In this document: positions 12,503-28,405 of the stretch, in pieces
Layout of the letters: each line of letters starts with the position of its first letter
Numbering within the stretch: the first letter of the stretch is position 1
Origin: Pelomyxa schiedti
Lineage: Eukaryota > Evosea > Pelobiontida > Pelomyxidae
DNA length: 61,406 nucleotides
Reading direction: 5' to 3'
Assembly: GCA_020536535.1 (NCBI GenBank)
Contig: JAHLWZ010000725.1
Location: 1-61,406, forward strand
Program-made: the position numbers and the translations under genes
The notes under the pieces: generated by a model
The model's database searches: none
What the model was told of the DNA's origin: nothing
What the model saw: only the letters and a program-made list of their open reading frames with translations

Positions 12503-15500
12503 ATGGACCTGTTGCGTGGGTTGGGTGTCTTTGGCACACCCCAAAAGACAGTTGCAAGCCACAATGGGCACAATAAAACAAACCGAAAGACATGCGCGTC
12601 CGACCCAAACCCAGTTGTGGGACCCAAACGCCACACAGCAAGTCAACAAGCCGCACCACGAAACGTAAGTTCGTCCCACAATGCTACTGCGCCCACGGTG
12701 CCACGACAACGAGAAAGTGCATCAAGCACAGGAAGAACCGAGCGTCTTCCAGAGAGCTCGGTGCCGATTCAAAAACAAAGCGGCGCACATAATGGGACAG
12801 ATGAAAAGCCCGACACTGAGTGGGGTAAGTCAGGGGAGTGGAATACCGTGAGAATATTCGTGAGTTCCACGTTCCAGGACATGCACAGCGAGAGGAATTC
12901 TTTGGTCACCCGCGTGTTCCCTGTTCTGCGAATGTGGTGTGCATTGAGCTCATTGAAGATTTTAAAGTTGTACTCATGTACAAGCTTTCAGGTGTGAGGA
13001 ACACAGATTGCACCTGATTGCATGCGATTTGCGATGGGGAGTGCCAAAGGATTCTAGCACGGGAGACACTTTACTCACGTGAGCTCTGTTCTCTTTAGAA
13101 GTGCACACTCTAAAGAATGAAAAAAGGTGTTTGGGAGAGCTTGATAGATGTTCATCGTCACGGAACGGTAGCCACCCGTACTTTATCTCTATACTTGGAG
13201 AAAGGTATGGCTGGGTTCCCACGGAAGATCAGGTTGGTGCTCCGAACGTTCTCGTCGTCTGAAAAATACCTTTGCTTAAAAAAAAAACCCCATCAAGGTT
13301 CCCGCCATCGTTAGGCATAAATACAAATGGATTCCTGGACTCTCTGTGACTGCCATGGAAATAACTCATGCCGCACTTAGATCCTCAGATGTGAATCCAA
13401 ATGCCTTGTTCTTCTTTCGCGATTCGAGGGCCATTGACACTATCCCGACGGAACCAGAATCTGTAAGAGCACAGGCTCTCAGTGCTCTGGGAAGTGATGG
13501 ATCGGAATCCAAGTTATCTCGACTGAAGGAGCAGATACGAAACCGATACTCTGTTGTGGAGTATTCGTCCGCTTTTGATCGAATTGAAAATGGTGTGGTG
13601 TTGATGAAGGGACTGGATGACTTTGAGAAGGCAGTTCTCACAAAGTTGAAGTCAATAGTTGTGTAACCCAACGCTTTTCAACTGGCTAACCTTTAACCAG
13701 ATATCCAAAAACTTTGTAGACTCATTCCCAAAAACTCCATCGCAACTCCTTGTGGAGCCACACGCCTGTGCAATTTCGGAAATGGCAAAGCATTGCATTG
13801 GCTGCGAGTCAGACGTAAACTTGCTATTTCAAGCACTTCAGGTAATTCTTATTATGGTCACTCTCCACTGATAATTTCTAGGATACGAACTATATACTGC
13901 TTGATAGTGATTCCGGAATGGGAGCAAGTACTACACTGGCGGCCCTTGGCCAGTACATTATGAAGAAGCATCGCGCACGTTGGAGCATATTTACACACTT
14001 CTCTGAGTCTGGTCCTCATACAAAGGAAGTCAACACAATTTTGACTAGGCTTTGTCTCCACTTCGAGGGTGTTACTTACCTCAACAAGTTAGGCATATGT
14101 CTTGCACCTGATACCTTTTCAATACCCTTTGTGTGACTGATCTTTCTTCTAGGATACAAGAAAGTCATTCTGACTCGCTTGTTCATACACTACAGCATGT
14201 AATTCATAAGAACCGGAATAAGAACAGGAAGACACTTATCCTTATTGACCATATAGACAAACTTTCAAAGCAACATCACGGCACCTACGACTGGTGGTTA
14301 CCGAAGTCTGTTCCCCCAAATGTGAAGATTGTAGCAACAGTATCAGAAAGAAGGAACCTCATTGGTGACCAATCGTATAACAAGGAATCTGTGCTGGGAT
14401 GCCCCTGGCACCGTCTTCCTATTTCTGGAGTCAGTTCATTGGCTGTTGATCAAATTGCCACCCAAACAATGCATGTGAATGCCAAATCCCTAGATGAGAA
14501 CCAGAAATCCCTCTTGCTTTCAAAACGTTCCAGCAAAAATCCTCTGTGGCTCAATATTGCTTGTGGGGAGCTAGTTCAATTTGGTATCTTTGAAGCTGTT
14601 TCAGAAAAGATCCAGTCTCTACCAGATAGCCTTCCAGGCTTGATTGAGTCCGTACTTGAACGCCTTGAGACACAATTCGGAGCTAAGTGTGTCACTGATC
14701 TATTGTGTTTGATTGCCTTCTCTCACAATGGCCTTTTGGAGAATGAAGCCATGGAACTTCTGGGAAATCCGATCACTCATGAACCCCTGTGCAACGCTGA
14801 ATGGGCTCCGTTGAGGGCTAGATTGGCGGATTTTTTGTGTCCCAGTGACGCCACCACTGTACTTAGCTTTACACATACTTGCTTTTTGGATGCTGTTAGA
14901 AAGAGATATAGCTGTGACAGAAAAGAAGTAGCCAATTCATACTGGACAATTCTGGCCAACTACCATGAAGAAAAGTTGAAAAGCAGGTACTAAGAAATTC
15001 TTACAGCTAGTACTCATTTTTTTTTTGCCTCCATTTAAACAGTAAAGTACCCTCTTTTCATGAACGACCAGCAGAAGAACTTCCATATTTATTTGAGTCT
15101 CTCGGCGATCAAGCGAGAATAGCACAATGCCTATCACACTTATCAGTCTTTTTGCACTGGTTTACAGGTTCACTCCTCCGCCCTACAACTTGATCAAGTC
15201 ACGTGTCTCAAGATGAGACCAAGTTCCAATTCGTACAATTTAGCACTGCTGTGAAGGATACTTCAATTTTGGAGAAGAATTTCTCTGACATGGTTGAACT
15301 CTCTCAGCTGGTATGCATGCAATTAAGGTTTTGGTCATCGCAAATGACTCTGGGTTGTACAGCAATTGGTCTCTGTTCCAGAGAGAGTGCTTCTTCTCTT
15401 CCGTGTTTCCGAGTTCTTTTCTTACATTGGCCTCCTAGACGCTTCCCTGAAAGTTGCACAGCAATCTGTGCACTTGGGAAAGCAAGTATCTCACGGAATA

Positions 15501-16763
15501 TGCCCAGAGATGGGTTTTGCTCTCAACATGCTTGCCCGTGTCCAAGACCAAAAAGGTAGAACTTTAATAATTCTTGCTACAGTGTTTACGTAATTGAAGG
15601 GGATTCGACATCAGCACTTGACAACTTCAAGTTGGCTCTACAAACTCGAAGAAGAGTATATGGCAGAGAGCACATATATATTGCCCATAGTTTAAATAAC
15701 TTGGCAGCATTTTATCAAGTACTAATACCTGTAACCCATTTTTTTGTTCCCACATCCGAAGGTACATGGAAAGCAATTTGGGGCTTCTCTACCTCTTTAC
15801 CGTGAAGCTCTAGTCATGGCACAACACATTCTTGGGGAGACACACCCACTTGTTGCCGACTTCTTGAGCAATATAGGCCAGGTATATACTGAGTCAGGGA
15901 ATCATGATGCCGCTGTGATAGTTCTCCACAAGGCTTTGACAATAAGGACACAAGTTCAAGGTTCAAGTTAGTTTGTTACAAAAGTGCACTGACTTAAGTA
16001 GACGACAAAGACCCTTCTCTCTCGTTGACTCTGACTACACTTGCAAATGCTTTGCGAGGTCAAGCAGGTAGCTACCTACCCCTCTACGCCGTGATACGGT
16101 TTCATATTCTATTTTAGCTGAAACTGAGGATCCTGAAGAGAAAATGCACAAATTCTCACAAGCTCTGTCTTATTACAAGCAAGCACTCAATGTAGATTTA
16201 TGTGTATATGGGGAGAGAAACGTGGTAGTTGCCACAGATTATTGTAATATTGGTAGTATGTACAGTGAGCTTGAGCTTGATGCACGGACTGAGGACGAAA
16301 TGTTCGCTAAAGCGTATGCTGTGAGTCATATTATTTTCCTACCACTAACATGTATTTTTGGTGTAGATATGAAATTCGGAAAGCCTTACTTGGTGAGGAA
16401 CACGAACAAACAAAAGCAGCAGCGGTTCTGTGTGGGGGCCACATCCCACACCCCAAATCTAAATTATGGGACAAGCCGGACAGTGGTTCTGGGGGGAATA
16501 CACGGCAAATCACCGCAGTTGCAATTTACGACCCATCAACAGCACTCATTATTCAAGAAATGCAAGCACTTGCCACAATGATCTCCAACAGACCCGCGGA
16601 AAGATCACAATCTGACACAATCTCAACTACCGCAGAATCTTGCTTCAGTAATGGGCTTCCTTACACTGGCGGCGGTATGCCGGAATCTCCTCCCGTAGAC
16701 AACATGAGGGAAGCTAGGAGACAAGCTTTTTCATCAGGACCAAAAATAGAAGAAGTCGACTGA
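12503..16763 (+). CDS. Nephrocystin-3/TEP1-like STAND protein: DUF4062, NACHT-like NTPase, TPRs
   Basis: After a polar N-terminus (about 115 residues) comes a DUF4062 domain (VRIFVSSTFQDMHSERN, IACDLRWGVPKDS, FISILGERYGWVP), found in NPHP3, TEP1 and NWD1 proteins. A STAND NTPase follows: P-loop region LLDSDSGMGASTTLAALG and Walker B LILIDHIDKL. The C-terminus holds kinesin-light-chain-type TPRs (LQTRRRVYGREHIYIAHSLN, PLYREALVMAQHILGETHPL, YYKQALNVDLCVYGERN), as in nephrocystin-3. The P-loop is abnormal: Gly-x-Gly-Ala-Ser instead of Gly-Lys-Ser/Thr. About ten short introns; stop TGA at 16761. It sits 165 bp downstream of the ROCO gene on the same strand, with no evidence of co-transcription. 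Family members are scaffolds (ciliary in animals) or innate sensors; the role here is unknown. Confidence 0.82.
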
Positions 16764-17050
16764 GACCTGAACTTTCCACACAGCACATTACTGATACACA
16801 GACCAATTTTTTTTAATATAATGTGCACAGAGATCAAGAGCACGCACACACTCAGGAATTCACATCACTCTTATCAACTAGAGATCGACCCAATGTACGT
16901 GTGAGATTACTACAACGATGTTTGTTGATGTACCTCATTTTGCTTCGCGTTTTTTGAAGTTGTAGATCTTGCCACCTTGCTTTTTTTTTTTTACGCTGGA
17001 AGAAGAAAAAATCAGACCATTTTCCTTTCATTTCCAAAAAAACAAACAAC

Positions 17051-19563
<2,513 letters not shown>

Positions 19564-19757
19564 TGCCTCCATTTGAACAACCCTGTAGACTGAGGGTTGG
19601 CAACAGATTTAAAACAATCTTGATTTTGCTCTTTTCCTGAATTTCACGCCGGCGAATCAAAACATAAAGCGGGAATTAACAAAAAAAAAAAGAAACACAA
19701 CGCACGGTAGCGGAGCGGTGTAAATAACGAACACACATCGTAACTTGAAGAGAGAAG

Positions 19758-20926
19758 ATGGGATCTCTGGACTCGTTGTTGGGTAGGCTGGAAGTCATTT
19801 ACCTCGAAACCGCGGAAAAAAAAGCACCCGAGTCGGACAAAAAGGACGAAAAGGTAGACCCTTTTACGACAAACAGACTAGCCATCGCTGAAGAAATCAG
19901 AGAGCTCAAGAAGGTTTGTTTTTTGCTTTTTGCTTTGATCCACTGCTCCTTTTGCATTCTGTGAAGGAAGCTCCTTCAAGTCTTACACTTGTGAACTAGT
20001 TAATTGTTGACAGAGACCAAGTTGCTGGTGAAAATCCTAGCTCAGTTGAAGCTGTGAGAATGTCCGCAACGATTCGCACACAACTCGTTGAATTGGAAAA
20101 GCACATCCAAATGCTCAAAGGAGGGCACGATAAGGCTGTAGCGCGGTACGAGAAAAAGGTAAAAACAAGAGTCTCTTGTATTTTCCCCTGACCTCTGTTA
20201 GAAAGCAAGCAAAGGGAAACCCGATCTTGAGCTGGAAGATAAATTCCAACTTCGAGGTGAAGCAATTCAGTGTGCTATGGACAATCTTGAGGAGTGCCGA
20301 AACATGGAAAGAAAACGTTTGGGTGGTCCTGCTTTCATTCCTGGCAGAAGTTAGTGCCACATATTCTAATACAATTTCACAACACTGATTTCGTGGTAGA
20401 TGCCGCTGCCCCCACTTCTTTGCCAAATATTGATGATCCCAGATTTCAGGAGCTCAAACGTCGTGACGAAGAAATTGTATTTCACACTCACTATTCCTTC
20501 TTCTTATTATTATCGTCAGGATACTGTTCTTGACAGCATAGGAAATAAAGTTCATGCACTCCATGGGATTGCGGTAATGTCAAATAAAATTTCTAACCTA
20601 TCCTCACACAAAGACAGATTGAAATGAACGAAGTTGCACACAAACAATCAGATCAGATAGACAAAATCGCCGACAACGTAGATGACCTCAATCAGCAGCT
20701 CATATCTGCCAACAAACAGATGAAAGAAATTCTCGAGAAGGTTAACGCACTTAGAATTCTTTATTTGTAACAATGCAAAAACCACAGTTGCGGTCACCTG
20801 ACAAGTTCATCCTGGATTTCATTCTCATCTGTGTCCTATTGGGTACATTTTTCACAATGGTTTTTCCACTCAGTGTCAATAGGTGTGGCAGGCATGGTGT
20901 ACACAGTCATAAAAGACCGTATTTAA
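19758..20926 (+). CDS. SYP7-type Qc-SNARE
   Basis: A small tail-anchored syntaxin-like protein for membrane fusion. The N-terminus (MGSLDSLLGRLEVIYLE) and polar helices resemble the SYP7 N-terminal region. The SNARE helix (RFQELKRRDEEIDTVLDSIG, then EMNEVAHKQSDQIDKIADNV) carries a central-layer Gln, and LRSPDKFILDFILICVLLG begins a C-terminal membrane anchor that ends IKDRI. The LRS...F-D-hydrophobic junction closely parallels plant SYP71. Six short introns are needed, for example at 19914-20010 (or a shorter choice), 20159-20200, 20351-20399 and 20477-20519. Stop TAA at 20924. SYP7 proteins occur in plants and several protist groups and act at ER and plasma membrane. Confidence 0.85.
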
Positions 20927-21193
20927 TTCCCAATGGAGTAGTGTAAATAACCAAAAATCTTTGTTCACTTTTCACAAGGCCAGTTTTTCTCTTTTCCCTA
21001 ATGGTCCCATAATCTCGTGCCAAAATGGAGGGGAGAAAGTAGTCTCAAGCAGCCGGCAGGTTTTCGTGAGATGATGGCAATTCAATTTGCATTTGTTTGA
21101 ATTTGTAGACACGCTCTTAAAATGGTACAAAACCAACATCTGACCCACTTTTTTTTTTTTTGGCTTGGTTGTGACATTAAAAATCTAGAAGTT
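20927..21193. other. Convergent intergenic spacer
   Basis: Tail-to-tail spacer between the SNARE and the Ras-like GTPase gene. It contains AT-rich 3'-UTR-like sequence and a T tract at about 21149-21160; no gene or repeat is visible. Confidence 0.5.
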
Positions 21194-22093
21194 CTATAGA
21201 AGAGCACAGCAGCATTTGTGTCTATCAGCAAAAAGTAGTGGTGCTTCATCCCGTTCAACGTCCAAATCTTCGCGGGCTGCTGAGGTGCTTATAGTATTCA
21301 TGAAGCTATCAAAGGTTGTTTCCACACCGTGGTTCTCCATGGCACTGCAACAGGCCCTGTTGCATTTTAGTTGTTGCATACAACAATATGAAAGTAACCA
21401 GGCACAAAATCCATTTTCCTTCGAGAAGGCTTCCAGTTCTTCATCAGTTTTACATCGTTTGTTCACGGGACAGTCTATCTTTTAGTGTTTTTGTGTTGAT
21501 TTGTTGAGTGCTTGCCTGTACCTTGGTTGCAATCAAAAAAGTTGGAATGTCTTGTTCTGTACAAGTCTTTATTGCATTCTTCCAAGTGAGTACATTGTCA
21601 AATGAGGGTAAACTGGATATGTCAAAAAGTATAAAGAATCCATCAGCCCCGCGGAGGTAAGACTGTACAAGTTAGTGTTGACAAAACTTATTTGTTGTTG
21701 GACCGTTGTCATTTCTCGATATTTTTCTTGGCCTTGTTGGAGCAAGAAGATTAGAGTTTGAATAATTCACGCTGCGATACCGGCAGTATCCCAAATTTGC
21801 ACATTGGTGTCTCTCCATACTATTGTGATAAACTCCACTCCGGTCTTGCTGATTTTAAGAGGTAAAAAACCTCGGGTAAATTACATACTGTTGTGGGAAC
21901 TTCAGTGTTGAACGACCTATTTGCGAGACGAGACACAAAGCAGGTTTTCCCTTGTCTTGTGAGTAGGAGGAAGAAAGTAAAGGGAAGGTCGCTACCGACT
22001 CCTGAATCACCCAAAATTACAACTTTAGTAGGTGGTTTATCCTGCAAGAGTCGTTATCCATAACACCAACACCGTAGATCCCGCACCTACCAT
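21194..22093 (-). CDS. Ras/Rab-superfamily small GTPase with C-terminal CaaX box
   Basis: Motifs read across introns: KVVILGDSGVGKTCFVSRL (P-loop), TGVEF with effector region, VQIWDTAG (switch II), RGADGFFILFDI, ATKVD (TKxD guanine specificity) and CSAMENHG in the position of the G5 SAK loop. The C-terminus is CCCALL, a CaaX box CALL, whose final Leu predicts geranylgeranylation, so the protein should be membrane-associated. The ATG (22091-22093) appears to be the only coding codon of exon 1: GTAGGTGCGGG follows it directly, and the acceptor ...TTGCAG joins to DKPPTKVV. Two internal acceptors appear to use AAG. It resembles Rab more than Ras in the P-loop but has a CaaX tail, so the subfamily is not assigned. 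Confidence 0.82.
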
Positions 22094-22218
22094 CAAATGA
22101 CTGCGATCATACAATAAAGTGCCAAAACAGAGGGAAAAGTAGATTCCCGGAAGGGCATCGAACAAAAAAAAAAGTGCCAAAAGTAAGCCCCTGGCTGGGC
22201 TATTCTTTCCACTTCTTT

Positions 22219-25200
22219 CTAGTGAGAGCCAAATGGCCACGACGTGGTTGATGGCGAGGCGCCGCCAAAGGCAGCAGCACCCAAGTTGGAAGCGGAGCCA
22301 AACGTGGGCATCCCCGTGCCGAGCTGTGATGTCGATCCAAACGTGGGGATGGAGTTGCCCAGCTGCGACGTGGAGCCAAATGCAACTGCACTGCCGCTCC
22401 CAAGAGCCGAAGTGCTGCCAAATGAGGGCTGTGTGGACTTGGAGCCAAACACACTGCCGGTATTTGGTGGTTGTGGATGTGGTTGTTGTTGCGATGGTGA
22501 TGAGGATGGGTTGCCGAATACTTGTGTTGAGGGGAACAGGCTGGCGGTTGCTGTTGGGTTGAACGGGCTGGATGGTGGTTGAGCTCCTCCAAAGAGGTTT
22601 GTGCCGCTTGGTGATGAGGTTGAGGTGGCTCCGAAGAGGTTGGTTCCGGTTATTGCACTGCCGAGGAATGAGGTGGGTGGTGTGGTGTTTGCGCCGAATA
22701 TGCTTGCGGTTGGGGCTTTTGCAAACACGCTGCCTTGAGGTGTGGTTGGAGGTGGCGTGGGTGCTGATGGAGGGGTAAACCCCGGGCTCGTTGGCGTTCT
22801 GGTGAATATACTGTTTGTAAGGGGTGCTGCATTGAATGGGGTCGGAGTGGAGGGTGCCACTGAGAACGGGCTTGTAGGGGTGAAGGAGGTCGTAGTTGAT
22901 GTGGTCGTTGGCTGAGAAATCTGACCTGGATTTGTGTTAGAATTGAGAATGTGCCTTCACATTTTACCAAAAAGAGGTTGAATAGAAATAGTTCCTGGTG
23001 GTGTTGGAGAAGGGGATATTGCAGGTTGCTCCGTTGCCCCACGCTGGGACGAAGGTGCAGTGCCTTGGGGTGTAGAACTACTACCACCTATGAAAATAAG
23101 TGCAAGGTGATTTCAAGTTGCTTACCTGATGGGATGAGAGAAACAAAACCAAACTGGGGAATTATAGACGCAAGTGGTGGTGCACTAGCAGGTGATTGTA
23201 CTGGTTGTGTATTAGAAGGTGGGAATCCTGTAGATATAACTGGGAGTGAAGAGGGTGGTGTAGGAGAAGCAGGACGCTCCGGTACATCAGATGGTTTACC
23301 ACTGAAAATCGGAGTTGCTACCGTTGATTGAAGGCGTTGTTGAAGTGGTGCTATTGGCATTGGGGTACTAGGGAGTGGGGACAGAGAAGAGGGAGGCTGA
23401 TTGTTTTCTGTTTTGAATAGTGATGGTGTTATCGGCGAGGGTGGGGTAAGTGGCTCCACTGGGGGGGTACTTATTGATGGTGTTGGTGTCTTCACTGTAG
23501 AGGGGACAACAGATGAGGCTAATGAAGGCTGGGTAACTTTGGGGGCCTCAGTGGTTGTGGAAGTTGGTGTAGTGCTTGAGATCTCAGTAGTTGTAAAAGT
23601 TGGTTGAATGTTCTTATGTTTCCTTTCTTCAGTAGCCGTCTCCGTTATTAACTTTGGCTTGTGCCGCAACTTCATAATGGGTTTATGTGACTTTAGTTTA
23701 CTTGACATTCTTCCCTTTCTTACTGGTGCCCTTTGTATTTTTTTTTTATGCTTTGGGTGGACTGTGTCACTGCTAGGTTTTTTTTCCTTGAAATCGTCGC
23801 TATCTTGCTCTTCTGTACTTGCCTCACTTGCCTGCCCTTCAGTAGCTTCACTATCTTCACTGTCTTCACTACTTTTGGCCTCACTGTCATGGCGGTCCTC
23901 ATTGCCGGAGCTTGATTCATCTCTTGGGAACTCTGGCTCCCGGCTAACTTTGTGCTGATGTTTTTCAAGTTCATTGTCACTTGAACTGTCACTGTTATTT
24001 GTGATGACTGGTGGATCCAATTCTGAATCAGAAGACACATCTGGGGGAGGACTTAGCGGCCGCTGTAGGGTAGGTTCTCTGGGAACAGAGATTTCAGTGC
24101 TTGGTAGTGTGAAGATAGAATTAGATTGCTGTATAACTGTCTGTTTAGGAGTTTGTGGAACAGTAAACCCTGAGATCTGTGGCGGACTCAAATTGGTTGG
24201 TGGTATGTTCATGCTGGGGGTTGTGGACTTGTTAATTGGAAGCCGTGTGCTGGTACTGGATTCGGAATTGAGTGCAGAGTTCGATATTCCAGTGGGTAAA
24301 GCTGTTGGTGGTACTGGCTCTTTGAGTACTGGCAGTTGCTCTGTTTCTTTAGTTGTGACCGTCTGGTTTTGCTTGGGGAGGAATGGTACTGATTCACAGG
24401 GTGATGTGGGTGGAACGGGAGGAGTTTGTATCTTTGGAGCTGCTGGAGCAGTCTGTTCCGGTTGTGTGGGTGCGGGGTGCAAATCATCTGTACGTTGGGC
24501 TCCGCAATGCTTTTCAATGCACGAGATTTGATAAGATGGAAGCTTGGGAGGGGCAGATATTTGTGGTGTGGCTGAAGTATTGCTTGGTAACGGTGATGGT
24601 ACAGTGGGTGGTAATGGTGATTGATCTGTTTTGGAAGTGGTTGTTGGGGTCGACAGGGTTGAGTCCTTTGAGGGTGAAATTGGGTGAAGGGGGGGGTAGT
24701 GAAAGTTGGGATTGTGCAATCTTTGGGAAATATCATTAATGTATTTATCAATGAGACATGATGCCTCATGCAGTGAAGTAATTGGCGTTGTTGGTGGAGG
24801 GGTGTAAACTGGTGAGTAATATCCTCTTTGTACAAAGAATGCACGTCAGTGAAAATGATTGGGTAAATTTCACACACTCTTCCACTGGTTGTGGGGTCCA
24901 ATATTTTTTGTCGTAGGTGGGCTTCTTGATAGGCGTAGCAGTGTGAGTAGCAGGTTGATGTACTTGATATACACAGTGAGATAAAATGAATATCAAGAAA
25001 GGCTGCACACATAGTCCAATGCTGGAGACAAGAGCGTGAACCTTCCTCACAGCATTTGCAGTAAAAAGGTTGAGGGAATAAGGTGTCTCTGAGCACAAGC
25101 AGCTGTAGTGAAGTTAACAACATGTATTTAAGTGACCTAGCTACCTGATTAAACGCAAAAAGGATTCTAATTGGAGAACTTTTCCATTTACAGCCTGTAC

Positions 25201-26942
25201 AATAATTAAGGAAAGAATTAAAGTGTAGAAGAAACATTTAGGATATCGCTACACCAATCATAACGCCACTTTAAAAGAATGTAATTGGGAGGCTTGCATG
25301 AAATAATCTTTAAATGATATTTCATAACAGAGGTTTGTCCTGTTGTCCATTAAAAGGAATCTTGGAACACCAAAATAGACACCATGCAAAAAAGAAATAT
25401 GGTCATGCATAGTTAGTATGCGAGATCCAAGAACAGTGGTTTCGGCACAAGTTTCCTGAATTGTGTGCTGCATATTGTTGAGGCTTGTGCTAAAAGTGTC
25501 AGGGCAATGTATCCCTGACCGAACTCTGCGTTTCAGCTCAATTGGGAAAGGGGTCAGTGCAACTCTTTAAGTAATGCTAACATACTTGTAAAAGGGATTG
25601 TCCGAAGACGATTTTTGATTGCAAACTGGAAGTTGTTGATTGACTTTTGATTGGAGTAGGTGTTGGAACTTTTATGGGTGTTGCGATTGGAAGTGCAGAT
25701 TGGACTCTTTTCCTGGGTGTGAAGTTTGGAGAGGAGGATGAAGGTGTCTTAAGGCGCGTGCCTGAAGGAGCACACCTGATGGGTGTTGAAGGAAGGGGTG
25801 ATGGTACTTTGAGAGAAGATAGTTTATTTTTGGTAAGTGTGTGGTTCAATGCTATGTAGAGATGAGTGTCATTTCCCTTGAAGAATATTAGGATAAGCAA
25901 TTATGGGATCTTTACCTTGTGGAAATATGTTAATCCAGTGGGTCTTGAATCTGATATTCTAGGTTAATTCTCTTCCAAGAGAGAAAATAAATAATAAGAA
26001 ATGTAATGTACTCACTCACAGAAAACGTGGACTCAGTGAGGCTCTTATCGACTACTTTGAGGTCTGGAGAACAAGGCACCATAAATATCATCAGGTCCCT
26101 TAATTGTAGGTCAGTTCAGTGGACCAAATCAAATGGTGGCCTACCATGGAACTAAGCAAACACCATGCAATTTTGCAGACACTGGCACCTTGAAAGGCAT
26201 AGCTTTGATGAGCTTATGCTCCATGCTACGCAGATTTATAGTACTCTATTATTTGAAAAAAAACTGAACAGTTAAAAGAGAGGATAACTTTGGGCACTAA
26301 CAATTTCAAAGAACCTAAGCTGAGCAGGAGTATCGTTGCGAGTGGGCGCACCCAATACCATCAGTGCAGGAAAGGGCCAAAAAACAAAGGTAGCTACAGG
26401 ACAATCAATTTCATATCAGTCTACTGATAAAACATACTACTCAGGCAAGACGTATGTAGCAGGGAAATTAAATCCATATCACTCACAAGAACAAGTTGTA
26501 CGTTCCCCTGTTTTGTGACAAGTGCTATGTGGGCACCACTTGGATGCCATGCCCCTGTGTCAAGGTGGGATTTATGGAATTGTCCAGTGGGATGCACACC
26601 ACAAGTATATGGGGAATCAGGTGATTCAGGTACTTCACTCACCTCTAAACTGTACTCTGCTACACCATGAAACCGCACAACAAAAGAGCCCTGCTCAGTG
26701 CACACAAGCAAGAAATTGTTCACTGGGCTCCAAGACATATCTTCCACATTCAACCACCTTTTCCTCACAGTGTCGACATGTCCTTGCTTGCTCACACCAA
26801 TTTCTTTCACATATGCCGTGGCAGTTGCAACATGAAATCCAAGTGCAAAGACATGCAACTCGCGGTGTGGGTGTGACACAACAGCCACAAAGGTTCCATC
26901 ATGCGACGTGCACACTCTCGTGCACGGCGGACCTCGCACCAT
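22219..26942 (-). CDS. FG-repeat nucleoporin, Nup214/Nup159 type (beta-propeller N-terminus)
   Basis: N-terminal exons (26942-about 25900) read as a beta-propeller: CTSHDGTFVAVVSH, VEDMSWSPVNNFLLVCTEQG, GAWHPSGAHIALVTKQGNVQ, FPALMVLGAPTRND, MIFMVPCSPDLKVVD. The middle (24719-23088, one large exon) is Pro/Ser/Thr-rich with an acidic Ser-Glu-Asp tract and a basic patch. The C-terminal exons (about 23087-22219) carry about a dozen FG motifs (SIFGAN, NLFGAT, QVFGNP, SVFGSK, AFGSTSQLG, PTFGST, WPFGSH). FG repeats line the nuclear pore and bind transport receptors; a propeller followed by FG repeats is the plan of Nup214/Nup159 on the cytoplasmic face. The start is uncertain: the first exon's in-frame ATG is 26942. 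The region 24760-25900 has several small exons I could not join with confidence, so two adjacent genes cannot be fully excluded. Confidence 0.68.
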
Positions 26943-28253
<1,311 letters not shown>

Positions 28254-28405
28254 CTACTACCTGCCTAGCCATTGTCTACTATTGTAATTTATTGCTCTCA
28301 CAAGTTGTGGGGCATGTGGTTTAAAAAACAATTTAGAATTTCTTCTATCTTCCTTTTTTTGTGTCACATACAAAAATCTGACGACCACAAAAAACCAGTA
28401 AGGTT

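Noticed and set aside
24209-25237. 342-aa minus-strand open frame rich in His/Gln/Pro
   Set aside because: It overlaps the nucleoporin exon in another frame, and its composition is what a shifted Pro/Ser/Thr-rich sequence produces.
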